A DNA stretch of 64,000 nt from Paractinoplanes lichenicola (GTDB lineage: Bacteria; Actinomycetota; Actinomycetes; Mycobacteriales; Micromonosporaceae). The translations under genes were made by a program, and so were the position numbers. The notes under the pieces are model-generated. The model was not told the DNA's origin. It saw nothing but the letters and a program-made list of their open reading frames with translations, and ran no database searches. Below, one piece after another: positions 51,578 through 60,734 of the stretch. Location: contig NZ_JAENHO010000002.1 of NCBI RefSeq assembly GCF_016785085.1, positions 372,001 through 436,000 of the forward strand, given 5' to 3'. Each line of letters starts with the position of its first letter. Position 1 is the stretch's first letter.

Positions 51578-52696
51578 ATGACCTCGTCGCTGATCCCGAC
51601 GCTCGCCGGCCACCACTACACCGACCCGTCGATCTTCGCGCGCGAGCAGGAGCTCATTTTCGAGCGCATGTGGTTCTGCGTCGTGCGCTCGGCCGACGTG
51701 GGCACCCCCGGAGCCTTCCGTACGGTCGAGGTCGGCCGGGAGAGCGTGCTGGTGACCCGGTCCGGCGACGGGGTGGCGCGGGCGTTCCTCAACGTGTGCC
51801 GGCATCGCGGGGCGCGGCTGTGCGCCGAGGAGTCGGGCTCGGTCAAGCGGACCTTCAAGTGCATGTATCACGCCTGGGCGTACGGGCTGGACGGCCGGCT
51901 GGTGGCGGCGCCCAACCTGGTCAAGATGCCGGACGTCGACCGGGTCGAGTACGGCCTGCGCACGGTGCACGTGCGGGAGTGGCTGGGCTACGTCTGGGTG
52001 TGCCTGGCCGACGCGCCGCCGTCGTTCGACCAAGACGTGATGGGAGCGTGCGCCGAGCGGCTCGGTGACCTCGCCTCGATCGACCGCTACCGCCTGCCCG
52101 AGCTGCGGGTGGGCCGCCGGATCCGGTACGACGTGGCGGCCAACTGGAAGCTGATCATCGAGAACTTCATGGAGTGCTACCACTGCTCGACGATCCACCC
52201 CGAGCTCGTGCACGTGCTGCCCGAGTTCGCCGGGGGCTACGCCGCGCAGTACTACGTGGGGCACGGCGCCGAGTTCGGCCGCGACGTCGAGGGGTTCACG
52301 GTCGACGGCAGCCCCGGCGTGACCACGATCGGCACGATCGCCGCCGAGCAGGACCGCCGCTACTACGCGATCACGATCAAGCCGCAGGTCTTCGTCAACC
52401 TGGTGCCCGACCACGCCATCGTCCACCGGATGTTCCCGCTGGCCGCCGACCGCACGATCGTCGAGTGCGACTGGTTGTTCCTGCCCGAGGTGGTCGCGTC
52501 GGGGGCCGACCTGAGCCGCTCGGTCGAGCTGTTCGACCGGGTCAACCGGCAGGACTTCGAGGCCTGCGAGCGCTGCCAGCCGTCGATGAGCTCCCGGGCG
52601 TACGCGCAAGGGGGTGTGCTCGTGCCCAGCGAGCATCACATCGGGGCGTTCCATCAGTGGGTAACGGACCGAATGCATCCTATCCGGAGCAAATAG
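51578..52696 (+). CDS. Rieske non-heme iron oxygenase, glycine betaine demethylase-like (GbcA type)
   Basis: 372 residues. The Rieske [2Fe-2S] ligands are Cys74, His76, Cys95 and His98 (CRHRG and CMYHAW). The mononuclear iron region is NWKLIIENFMECYHC with His202 and His207. The family removes one methyl from glycine betaine to give dimethylglycine and formaldehyde. It needs a ferredoxin-reductase partner (GbcB), which is not found anywhere in this window. The start lies 3 bp after the sarcosine oxidase stop. It is the last gene of the cluster. Confidence 0.9.
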   Translation: MTSSLIPTLAGHHYTDPSIFAREQELIFERMWFCVVRSADVGTPGAFRTVEVGRESVLVTRSGDGVARAFLNVCRHRGARLCAEESGSVKRTFKCMYHAWAYGLDGRLVAAPNLVKMPDVDRVEYGLRTVHVREWLGYVWVCLADAPPSFDQDVMGACAERLGDLASIDRYRLPELRVGRRIRYDVAANWKLIIENFMECYHCSTIHPELVHVLPEFAGGYAAQYYVGHGAEFGRDVEGFTVDGSPGVTTIGTIAAEQDRRYYAITIKPQVFVNLVPDHAIVHRMFPLAADRTIVECDWLFLPEVVASGADLSRSVELFDRVNRQDFEACERCQPSMSSRAYAQGGVLVPSEHHIGAFHQWVTDRMHPIRSK

Positions 52697-52768
52697 TCTC
52701 GACTCGGTCACGCGGCTCTGCGCGCTGTCCTACCTTAGGCGACGTCCTAGTGGGGCAAATTATCCGAA

Positions 52769-53560
52769 ATGGAGCGCAGAACCGTGTCTTCTTCACGTTC
52801 CTCGCGTCTGGCCCGCGGCGGGCTCATCGCCGCCCTGACCCTCTCGATAGCCACGGCGGGGGCACCCGCGTTCGGCGCCGACAATGATCCGCTGATCGAC
52901 TACCCGACCTTCAAAGGCGCGGCCAAGAGCCTCGACCGCAACGGGGCAGCCGACCTGATCCTGTCGTCGGGCGACAAGGTGCGGCAGAAGATCCTGCGGC
53001 TGACCCCGGGCGGTTACCGGCAGTCCGGGTCGGCCTGGTCGACCACCCAGCTCGACGTCACCGAGTCGTTCGAGTCGACCTTCAAGGTCTACCTGCATCA
53101 CTTCCGGCCGGGCGCCGACGGCATCGCGTTCGTCGTGCAGACCGAGGGCCCGCGGGCGCTCGGCGGCTGGGGTGGCGGCCTGGGCTACCGCGGGATCAAG
53201 CCGAGCCTGGCCGTCGAGTTCGACATCTATCAGAACTCGTACGACTCGAGCCGCAACCACCTCGCCGTGGTGCTCGGCGGCAACCCGGACTACCAGGCCG
53301 CCACGGCCGAGGCGCCGATCGCGCTGTACGGCCGGCCGTTCACCGCCCGGGTCGTCTACAACGCCGAGGAAGAGCTGCTGCGCGTCTACGTCAAGGCGCT
53401 GAAGCCCGGCTCCCGGGAGCGGCTGGTGCTCGAGCACGAGATCGACCTGGCCGGGCACGTCGGCAGCGACGCGGCCTGGGTCGGCTTCACCGGCTCGACC
53501 GGAACCGGCCTGTCGAAGCAGGACATCTACTCCTGGAACCTCCAGGGGTCGGAAGCCTGA
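52769..53560 (+). CDS. Secreted L-type (legume-like) lectin domain protein
   Basis: 263 residues. A signal peptide (basic SSRSSRLARGG, hydrophobic stretch, APAFG) precedes a single L-type lectin jelly-roll: IDYPTFKGAAKSL, ADGIAFVVQTEG, SLAVEFDIYQNSYDSSRNH (metal/sugar loop), and AWVGFTGSTGTGL with QDIYSWNL at the end. The Asp/Asn residues needed for Ca/Mn and sugar binding appear present. It lies 81 bp ahead of the polysaccharide operon on the same strand, so it may bind the exported glycan; this is inference. Confidence 0.9.
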   Translation: MERRTVSSSRSSRLARGGLIAALTLSIATAGAPAFGADNDPLIDYPTFKGAAKSLDRNGAADLILSSGDKVRQKILRLTPGGYRQSGSAWSTTQLDVTESFESTFKVYLHHFRPGADGIAFVVQTEGPRALGGWGGGLGYRGIKPSLAVEFDIYQNSYDSSRNHLAVVLGGNPDYQAATAEAPIALYGRPFTARVVYNAEEELLRVYVKALKPGSRERLVLEHEIDLAGHVGSDAAWVGFTGSTGTGLSKQDIYSWNLQGSEA

Positions 53561-53641
53561 CCAGGTAATTCGCCGGTGCCGGCCGATCCGCGGCCGGTGC
53601 CGGCGGCACTTGTCGTCCCCACCGAGTCTTGGAGAAGAAGT

Positions 53642-54454
53642 ATGTCGACGGTCCCCTACATTCGCCCTGAGGCCGGAGCGGGAACCGAGCTGCCGCCCCC
53701 GGTGCTCGCGACCGCGGGTGAGCCGCTGGTCAGCATCATCATCCCGGCGCTGAACGAGGCCCTCAACCTCCCGCACGTGATGGCCGCGCTGCCCCAGGTC
53801 GACGAGGTCATCCTGGTCGACGGCGGCTCGACCGACGACACGGTCGACGTCGCCCGCCGCCTGATGCCCGGCGTCCGCATCGTGCAGCAGAACCGCCGCG
53901 GCAAGGGCAACGCGCTGGCCTGCGGGTTCGCCGCCGCCACGGGCGACATCATCGTCATGATCGACGCCGACGGGTCGACCGACCCCAAGGAGATCCCGAG
54001 CTTCATCGCGGCGCTGCGGGCCGGCGCCGACTTCGCCAAGGGCTCCCGCTTCTCGGGCAGCGGCGGCAGCGCCGACATCACCCGGCTGCGCCGCCTGGGC
54101 AACCTCGGCCTGAGCCTGATGGTCAACATCCTCTTCCGTACGCGGTACAGCGACCTCTGCTACGGCTACAACGCCTTCTGGGCCCGCCATCTCGACGTCT
54201 TCGGCCTCGACAGCACGACCCCGGCCGACGGCCGCCTGTGGGGCGACGGCTTCGAGATCGAGACCCTGCTCAACCTGCGTGCGGCCCGGGCCCGGCTGCG
54301 CATCGTCGAGGTGCCCAGCTTCGAGCAGCAGCGCATCCACGGCGAGAGCAACCTCAACGCGTTCACCGACGGCATGCGGGTGCTGCGCACCATCGCCCGC
54401 GAGTGGCCGCGCCGGCGCTCGGCCGCCGCCCGCGCGCCGGAGCGGACCCGGTGA
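53642..54454 (+). CDS. Family 2 glycosyltransferase (polyprenyl-phosphate sugar transferase-like)
   Basis: 270 residues. A GT-A fold with SIIIPALNEALNL, VDGGSTDDT, RRGKGNALACG and the metal-binding MIDADGSTD is clear, and the central part resembles dolichyl/polyprenyl-phosphate glucose or mannose synthases. There is no strong C-terminal membrane pair. It probably starts or extends a lipid-linked glycan at the inner membrane face. GGAGAAG lies before the ATG. Its stop overlaps the next GTG by 4 bp. Confidence 0.93.
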   Translation: MSTVPYIRPEAGAGTELPPPVLATAGEPLVSIIIPALNEALNLPHVMAALPQVDEVILVDGGSTDDTVDVARRLMPGVRIVQQNRRGKGNALACGFAAATGDIIVMIDADGSTDPKEIPSFIAALRAGADFAKGSRFSGSGGSADITRLRRLGNLGLSLMVNILFRTRYSDLCYGYNAFWARHLDVFGLDSTTPADGRLWGDGFEIETLLNLRAARARLRIVEVPSFEQQRIHGESNLNAFTDGMRVLRTIAREWPRRRSAAARAPERTR

Positions 54455-55575
54455 GGATCGGCGTCGTCACGAGCGCCTACCACCCCGAGGTCGGCGGTGT
54501 GGAGACCCATGTCCGCCGGCTGTGCGCCGCGCTGGTGGCCACCGGCGACGAGGTCGAGGTGCTGACCCAGCACGCCGTCGGCTCGGTCGAGACGATCGAC
54601 GGCGTCGTGGTCCGCCGCTTCCCGCTCACCGTCTCGGCCGCCAACTACCGGTTCTCGGTGGCGCTGTGGAAATGGCTGCGCCGCAACGCGGGCCGCTACG
54701 ACGTGCTGCACGCGCACAGCTATCACGCCCTGGCCGCGCTGCCGGCCGCGCTGACCAACCGCACCCCGCTGGTCTTCACGCCGCACTATCACGGCACCGG
54801 GCACAGCCGGCTGCGCGCCGCCCTGCACCCGATCTATCGCCCGCTCGGCCGCCGGGTGCTGGCCCGCTCGAGCCGGATCATCTGCGTCACCCGGGCCGAG
54901 CGGGAGCTGCTGATCGGCCACTTCCCCGAGGCGCGGGGCCGCATGGTGGTCGTGCCCAACGGCACCGACCCGGCCCCCGACCTGGTGGCCGGGCCCGAGC
55001 CCGGCCGCAGCATCCTCTGCGTCGGCCGGCTCGAGCGCTACAAGCGGGTCGACCGGGTGATCCGGGCCATGACCCAGCTGCCCGCCGACCACCGGCTCGA
55101 CGTGGTGGGCGCCGGGCCCGCCGCCGAGGAGTGGGAACAGCTCGCCGCCCGTCTCGGCCTGGGGCCGGACCGGGTCGTCTTCCACGGCCGCCTGCCCGAC
55201 GGCGCCTTCCACGCCCGGATGGCGTCGGCCGCGGCCGTGGTCTCGGCCTCGGCCCACGAGGCGTTCGGCATGGCGGTGGCCGACGCGCTGACCGCCGGCA
55301 TCCCGACCGTCGCGTCCTTCATCCCGGCCCACCGCGAGCTGGCCGCGATGACCGCCCCCGGCGCCCCGCTCTGGCTGGTCAACCCGGACGACGAGGTCGC
55401 GCTGGCCGACGCGCTGCAGGTCGCGGCGGCCACCGACCGGGACGAGCAGGGCCGCAACGCGCTGCCCACGTGGAGCGACGTCGTGCTGGCGACCCGGGAG
55501 ATCTACACGAGCGTGGCCCCGCCGGTCCACGTCATCCAGCAGGCCAAGGCCGGTGCCGGAGCCGGCGACCGATGA
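54451..55575 (+). CDS. Family 4 glycosyltransferase
   Basis: 374 residues of GT-B fold. The N-domain begins VRIGVVTSAYHPEVGGVETHV. The donor site is ILCVGRLERYKRVDRVI with the EX7E-type region SASAHEAFGMAVADALTAG. It transfers a nucleotide-sugar unit to a growing glycan. GTG start in a 4-bp overlap with the GT2 gene; the stop likewise overlaps the ATG of the next gene. The acceptor is unknown. Confidence 0.93.
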   Translation: MRIGVVTSAYHPEVGGVETHVRRLCAALVATGDEVEVLTQHAVGSVETIDGVVVRRFPLTVSAANYRFSVALWKWLRRNAGRYDVLHAHSYHALAALPAALTNRTPLVFTPHYHGTGHSRLRAALHPIYRPLGRRVLARSSRIICVTRAERELLIGHFPEARGRMVVVPNGTDPAPDLVAGPEPGRSILCVGRLERYKRVDRVIRAMTQLPADHRLDVVGAGPAAEEWEQLAARLGLGPDRVVFHGRLPDGAFHARMASAAAVVSASAHEAFGMAVADALTAGIPTVASFIPAHRELAAMTAPGAPLWLVNPDDEVALADALQVAAATDRDEQGRNALPTWSDVVLATREIYTSVAPPVHVIQQAKAGAGAGDR

Positions 55576-57503
55576 CGCTGACCCAGCCGGCAGTCGAGGA
55601 GGGCCTCGCCCGGGCCGTCGCGAGCCCGCCCGAGACGCCCGCCCCGGCGTCCCGGCGGCCCGCCCTGGCCTGCACGGCCACCCTGGTCGTGACCGGGCTG
55701 GCCGGGTCCGCGCTGCTCGTGGCGGCCAACCGGGCCGCCGAGTGGGACACCGGCGACCAGTTCGGGCTGTTCTGGCTGGGCCTGCTGGTCTTCACCCTGC
55801 CCGCGGTGGCCTGGCTGGTGCGCCACGGCTCGAGCGCCCGGCTGCGCGTGGCAGTGCTGACCGCGTACGCGGGCTTCACCTACCTGCCCAAACTGCTGCG
55901 CACGCCGGACGGGCCGCTCTATCACGACGAGTTCGCGCACTGGCGGCAGGCGCACCAGATCCTCCTCGACGGCCGGCTCTTCGAGCAGAACCCGATCGTC
56001 AAGGTCGTCGGCGACTTCCCCGGCCTGCACTCGACGGTCGCCTCGATCTCGGCGCTGACCGGCGTCTCGATCTGGCACGGGGCGCTGTTCGTGCTGATCA
56101 CCGCGCACCTGCTCGTCGTGCTGGGCGTGGCCGTGCTGGCCGAGGAGATCTGGCAGGACGGCCGGGTCGCCGCGGTGGCCGCCGTCCTCTACAGCCTGAA
56201 CAGCTCGTTCCTGTTCTTCGACACCCAGTTCGGCTACGAGTCGCTGGCCATCCCGCTGCTGGTGTGGACGCTGGTCGCGCTGCACCGGGCGATGCGCGGG
56301 CCGGCCGGACGGGCCCGCCTCGGCTGGTCCGCGGTCACGCTGGTGCTTTCGGCCGCGACGATCGCCACCCACCACCTGACCGCCCTCGGCCTGCTCGGCG
56401 TCATGCTGATCCTCTGCGCCGTGGCCACCGCGCGGGCGTTGCGCCGCAGCCACCCGCGCGCGGTCACCTGGACCGCCTGGGTGCTGACCGGCTCGGCCGC
56501 CGTGCTCGTGGTGACCTACCTGGCCGTGGTCGCGCCCCGCACGGCCGGCTACCTCGACCCCTATCTGGCCAAGGCGCTCGACCAGGTCGCCGGCATGGCC
56601 GGGAGCAGCGGCTCGGGCAAGCGCACCCTGTTCCGCGAGTCGATCGCGCCCTGGTGGGAGCGGTACGCCGCGTTCGGCGCGCAGGGGCTGGCCGGGGCGG
56701 CGATGGCCGCGGCCCTGTGGCGGCTGCGTTATCGGCGTACGGGCGACGCGGTCTCCCGTACGGGGGCGCTCGCCATGCTGGTGCTCGGCTCGCTCTACTT
56801 CCCGGCCGCCCTGCTCATCCTCACCCCGTCCGGCGCCGAGGGTGCCCGCCGCTCGTGGGCGTTCAGCTATCTCGGGATCGCCGTGGTGGTGGCCCCGGTC
56901 GTGGTGGCCCTGCTCGACCACGCGACCCGCCGGACGGCCCGCGTCGCCGTCGCCGTGGCCCTGCTCGCGGCCTGCACGGTCGGGCTGGTCGGCAACACCG
57001 CGGCCGGCATGAACCCGTCCTACCGGTTCCCCGGCCCGCCCGTCTTCGGCTCGGACACCCGCTCGTCCACCCCCGAGGTGGCCGCCGCCTCCGCCTGGCT
57101 GCACGAGACCCAGGGCCGGGACCTGCGGATCGTCGCCGACCGCTACTCCGGGCTCATCTTCGGCTCGTACGGGGAGCAGCGGCCGGTCACCGGGTCGCAG
57201 TCGTTCCGCACGTACGACCTGTATCTGGCCCAGCCCGACCAGGACATCCCGCCGCGCCTGATCGAGCAGCTGAGCTCCTGGAAGTTCGGCTATCTCATCG
57301 TCGACCGGCGGATGGCGCGGGAGGTGCCCGAGATCCAGATCTACTTCGAGACCAACGAGCCCGTCCCGCACGACGGCCGGCCCGCGTTCACGCTGGGTCA
57401 GCTCACCAAGTTCGACCGGACGCCGTGGACCATCAAGATCTACGACAGCGGCAACATCGCGATCTACCGGTTCGACTTCTCCTCGTACAGGGCCCGCCGG
57501 TGA
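55572..57503 (+). CDS. Polytopic membrane protein, GT39/ArnT- or polymerase-like
   Basis: 643 residues with about 11-13 membrane helices up to residue 480 and a C-terminal extracytoplasmic domain of about 160 residues. An acidic DEFAHWRQAH in the first outer loop (about 116-125) resembles the DDE-type catalytic loop of lipid-linked sugar transferases in the GT-C class. Other details (HHLTALGLLGVM) fit that view without proving it. In the operon it may be the glycan polymerase or a polyprenyl-sugar-dependent transferase. Overlaps 4 bp at both ends. Confidence 0.8.
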   Translation: MTLTQPAVEEGLARAVASPPETPAPASRRPALACTATLVVTGLAGSALLVAANRAAEWDTGDQFGLFWLGLLVFTLPAVAWLVRHGSSARLRVAVLTAYAGFTYLPKLLRTPDGPLYHDEFAHWRQAHQILLDGRLFEQNPIVKVVGDFPGLHSTVASISALTGVSIWHGALFVLITAHLLVVLGVAVLAEEIWQDGRVAAVAAVLYSLNSSFLFFDTQFGYESLAIPLLVWTLVALHRAMRGPAGRARLGWSAVTLVLSAATIATHHLTALGLLGVMLILCAVATARALRRSHPRAVTWTAWVLTGSAAVLVVTYLAVVAPRTAGYLDPYLAKALDQVAGMAGSSGSGKRTLFRESIAPWWERYAAFGAQGLAGAAMAAALWRLRYRRTGDAVSRTGALAMLVLGSLYFPAALLILTPSGAEGARRSWAFSYLGIAVVVAPVVVALLDHATRRTARVAVAVALLAACTVGLVGNTAAGMNPSYRFPGPPVFGSDTRSSTPEVAAASAWLHETQGRDLRIVADRYSGLIFGSYGEQRPVTGSQSFRTYDLYLAQPDQDIPPRLIEQLSSWKFGYLIVDRRMAREVPEIQIYFETNEPVPHDGRPAFTLGQLTKFDRTPWTIKIYDSGNIAIYRFDFSSYRARR

Positions 57504-58258
57504 CCACTGTCCGCCTGGTGGCGGCCGTCTACGCCGCCCTGCTCCTGCTGGCCTTCGTCGCCGGGCTGCCCTGGCTGCCGGCGGCCGTCTGCCTGGCCGC
57601 CCTGGCCGCGATCGGCGAGCTCTGGCTGCGCGCGCTGACCGGCGAGGGCATGCCCCCGGTGCACCGGATCGGCCTGGCCACCGCGGCCGGGCTGGTCAGC
57701 CTGCCCCTGGTGACCCTCACGCTGCACGTCGGCGGCATCCCGATCGGCCCCCGCTCGGTCGCGATCGGCCTCGCCGGGCTGGTCACCCTGCTCGGCGCGG
57801 TCGTGCTGGTGCGCGAGCGGGCCACCGGCGCCGCGGCCGATCCGCGGCTGCCCCGCATGATCGGCGCGGTCGTGCTGCCCGCCTCGCTCACGCTGATCGC
57901 CGGGTTCCTCGCCCTGCAGGCGTACGACCGGCTGCCGCACCCGCCGCAGCCGGGCTACATGAGCGTCGCGCTCACCGGGTGGGCGGCCGAGATCGACCGG
58001 CCGGTCGCCATCCCGGCCCACGGCCTGCACGTCCGGTTGCGGGTGAGCAGCGCCGGGCTGCCGGCCGCGACCGCGCCGCTGCGGGTGCGGGTCGGGGCGC
58101 GGCTCGTCGCGGGCCGTCCGCTGGCCGTCGCGCCCGACGCCACCGATGCCGTCGAGGTCTTCGTGCCCGCCCCGCCCGACGGCTGCCTGCACCGCATCGA
58201 GATCAGCCTGGGCACGACCAGCACCGTCTTCTACGGCCGGGGACCTGCGAAATGCTGA
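57500..58258 (+). CDS. Membrane protein of unknown function (DUF1616-like layout)
   Basis: 252 residues. Four to five membrane helices lie in the first 145 residues, followed by a soluble domain of about 100 residues that looks beta-rich (GLHVRLRVSSAGL, LRVRVGARLVAGR and HRIEISLGT). The order resembles DUF1616-type proteins that accompany glycan genes, but I cannot assign it securely. GTG 57500 overlaps the previous stop by 4 bp, and its stop lies within the flippase start region (7-bp overlap). Confidence 0.75.
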   Translation: MTTVRLVAAVYAALLLLAFVAGLPWLPAAVCLAALAAIGELWLRALTGEGMPPVHRIGLATAAGLVSLPLVTLTLHVGGIPIGPRSVAIGLAGLVTLLGAVVLVRERATGAAADPRLPRMIGAVVLPASLTLIAGFLALQAYDRLPHPPQPGYMSVALTGWAAEIDRPVAIPAHGLHVRLRVSSAGLPAATAPLRVRVGARLVAGRPLAVAPDATDAVEVFVPAPPDGCLHRIEISLGTTSTVFYGRGPAKC

Positions 58259-59508
58259 GGACCGTCTCGCGCGACTCCCTGGCCCGCAACAGCGTGCTGA
58301 TCATGGCGAGCACGGTCGGCACGGCGGGGCTCGGCTACCTCTACTGGCTGCTGGCGGCGCGTCAGCTGGCCCAGCCGGCGATCGGCACGGCCACCGCGCT
58401 GATCTCCGTCTCGACCGTGGTCAGCATGGTGTCCAACCTGGGCCTCGGGCACATGTTCATCCAGCGGCTGCCCGGCACCGGCGTACTGGAATGGTCGCGG
58501 ATCGTCGGCGCCGGGCTGCTCACCGGGTGCGGGGCGACCGCGGCCGTCTCGTTCGCGGCGGCCGGGGTGCTGCCCTCGATCGCCGGGAACTTCGCCTTCC
58601 TGCGCAGCTCGTCCGGCGTCGCCGCGCTGGTCGTCACGTCGGTCGCGCTGACCGCCACGACGCTGCTCGACAACGTCTTCGTCGCCCACCGGGCCAGCCA
58701 CGGCATGTTCACCCGCAACCTGGCCCTGGCCGCCGGCAAGCTGGCCACGCTGGGCCTGCTGACCTGGGCCGGCTACGGCGGGGCGGGCGTCGTGCTGCTG
58801 GCCTGGACGCTGCCGTCGCTCGCGGTCACGGCGTACACGATGACCACGATGCTGGGCCGGCTGCGGCCCGGGGCCCGGCTCACCGCGGCCGGGATCGGCG
58901 CCGAGCTGCGGCACGTGCAGGGCTCGCTGAGCGGCCACCACCTGATCAACCTGGCCCAGGCCGGGCCCACCGCGCTGCTGCCGGTGCTGGTCACCGCCCG
59001 GCTCGGGGCGGAGGCCAACGCCCAGTTCTACGTGGCCTGGATGACCGCGTCGGTGCTGTTCATGGTGTCGCCCGCGGTCGCCTCCGCGCTCTACGCCGAG
59101 CGCACCAACGCGGCCGCGGCCGGCCTGCCCCGGGCCTCGGTCGTGGTGCTGGCCGTGACCGGGCTGCCGGCGCTGGTGCTGTTCTTCGCCGGCGAGCGGA
59201 TCCTCGGGCTGTTCAGCGCGGGCTACGCCGCCGAGGGCGCGCTGCTGCTCAAGATCCTCGTGCTGGCCGCGCTGCCCGACGCGATCACCAACCTGGCCGT
59301 CGCGCACTGGCGCTCGCTCGGTGAGTTCCGCCGCTGCCTGCGGCTCAACCTGCTGATGGCCACCGTCTGCGTGACCCTGACCTGGCTCTGGCTGCCCGGC
59401 ACCGGCATCGAGGCCGCGGGCATCGCCTGGCTCGTCGGCCAGACCGCGGGCGCCCTCGTCGTCGCGCTTCGTTCCGTCCGTTCCTGGCGAAAGGCCCCCA
59501 CTGCATGA
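58252..59508 (+). CDS. Polysaccharide flippase (Wzx/MATE-like, MVF family)
   Basis: 418 residues with about 12 membrane helices. The N-terminal SRDSLARNSVLIMASTVGTAGLGYLYWLLAARQL and the general spacing are typical of polysaccharide-biosynthesis flippases that move lipid-linked repeat units across the membrane. It overlaps the preceding gene by 7 bp and the next GT4 by 4 bp. Its presence suggests a Wzx/Wzy-type assembly route in this locus. Confidence 0.88.
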   Translation: MLRTVSRDSLARNSVLIMASTVGTAGLGYLYWLLAARQLAQPAIGTATALISVSTVVSMVSNLGLGHMFIQRLPGTGVLEWSRIVGAGLLTGCGATAAVSFAAAGVLPSIAGNFAFLRSSSGVAALVVTSVALTATTLLDNVFVAHRASHGMFTRNLALAAGKLATLGLLTWAGYGGAGVVLLAWTLPSLAVTAYTMTTMLGRLRPGARLTAAGIGAELRHVQGSLSGHHLINLAQAGPTALLPVLVTARLGAEANAQFYVAWMTASVLFMVSPAVASALYAERTNAAAAGLPRASVVVLAVTGLPALVLFFAGERILGLFSAGYAAEGALLLKILVLAALPDAITNLAVAHWRSLGEFRRCLRLNLLMATVCVTLTWLWLPGTGIEAAGIAWLVGQTAGALVVALRSVRSWRKAPTA

Positions 59509-60734
59509 AGATTCTGCACCTGTCCAACCTGTACGCGCCCGTGATCGGCGGGCTCGAGCGCAGCATCGCCACCAGCAGCGAGGAGCTGGTGCGGCGCGGG
59601 CACGAGGTCACCGTGCTCACGCTGGCGACACCGCTCGCCGCCCACGACGAACAGATCCGGGGCGTACGGGTGAAACGCGTGCGCAGCGTGGCCAACACCC
59701 TGCTGCCGGGCATGAACGCGGACGCGGGCAAGCCGTTCCACCCGACCACGGCCGACCCGCTGACCACCGCGGCGATCCGGCGGGTGCTCCGCGACGGCGA
59801 ATACGACGTGGTGCACAGCCACGACTGGATGATGTACAGCTACCTGCCCCTGCGCTACGGCCGCGGCGGCCTGCCGCACGTGCACACGGCCCACGACTTC
59901 GGCTTCACGTGCGTCAAGAAGACCTTTGCCCGCAACGGCCGTACGTGTTCCGGGCCGCGGCTCGGTCAGTGTGTGCCGTGCGCGACCCCGCAGTACGGAC
60001 GGCCGAAGTCGGCGCTGCTCACGAGCGCGCTGCGGGCCCAGCGGCACCGGGGGATCGACGCGCTGACCGCGATCTCGCCGGCCGTCGCCGAGGGGGTCAG
60101 CCGGGGCCGGCTCCCGGGTGACTTGCCGGTCCAGGTGATCACGTCGCTGGTGCCGGACGGGCTGGACGAGCTGGCCCGCAACACGCCCCGCCCGGCCTGG
60201 CTGCCCGACCGGCCGTACCTGCTCTTCGTGGGCGCGCTCGGGCCGCACAAGGGAATCGACGTGCTCTTCGAGGCGTACCGGCGCCTTTTGCCGGATGGCG
60301 ACGCCCCCACGCTGGTCTGCGTCGGGACGCCCCGCGACGACACCCCGCCCATCCCCGACGGCGTGATCGTGCGCCACAACGTGCCGCACCCCGAGGTGAT
60401 GGCGGCCTGGCACGGCGCGGCGGCGGGCGTGGTGCCCTCGGTCATGGAGCCGATGGGCCAGGTCGCGGTCGAGGCCCTGCTGGCCGGCACCCCGCTGATC
60501 GCCACCGCGGCGGGCGGCCTGGCCGACATGATCCGCGACGGCGAGAGCGGCCTGCAGGTGCCCGTGGGCGACGCGGACGCGCTCGTAACCGCGATCCGGC
60601 GGCTGCTCACCGACCCCGGCCTGACCGCGCGGCTGCGCACGGCCGGCCACCGCCGCGGGCTCGACTACACCGCCGCCCGCGTCGTCCCGCAGATCGAGGA
60701 GGTCTACCGTGCCTGCATCGCCACCGCCTCTTGA
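59505..60734 (+). CDS. Family 4 glycosyltransferase
   Basis: 409 residues of GT-B fold. LHLSNLYAPVIGGLERSI opens the N-domain, YDVVHSHDWMMYSYLPL lies in the middle, and YLLFVGALGPHKGIDVL with VPSVMEPMGQVAVEALLAG forms the donor site. A Cys-containing insert (TCVKKTFARNGRTCSGPRLGQC, about 132-153) is typical of a GT4 subgroup in polysaccharide clusters. ATG overlaps the flippase stop by 4 bp; the 3' end overlaps the next gene by 26 bp. Confidence 0.92.
   Translation: MKILHLSNLYAPVIGGLERSIATSSEELVRRGHEVTVLTLATPLAAHDEQIRGVRVKRVRSVANTLLPGMNADAGKPFHPTTADPLTTAAIRRVLRDGEYDVVHSHDWMMYSYLPLRYGRGGLPHVHTAHDFGFTCVKKTFARNGRTCSGPRLGQCVPCATPQYGRPKSALLTSALRAQRHRGIDALTAISPAVAEGVSRGRLPGDLPVQVITSLVPDGLDELARNTPRPAWLPDRPYLLFVGALGPHKGIDVLFEAYRRLLPDGDAPTLVCVGTPRDDTPPIPDGVIVRHNVPHPEVMAAWHGAAAGVVPSVMEPMGQVAVEALLAGTPLIATAAGGLADMIRDGESGLQVPVGDADALVTAIRRLLTDPGLTARLRTAGHRRGLDYTAARVVPQIEEVYRACIATAS

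Noticed and set aside
54279-55571. Plus-frame extension upstream of the polytopic membrane protein start
   Set aside because: It runs out of frame through the GT2 and GT4 genes and gives Arg/Pro-rich nonsense; the true protein starts at the ATG overlapping the GT4 stop.
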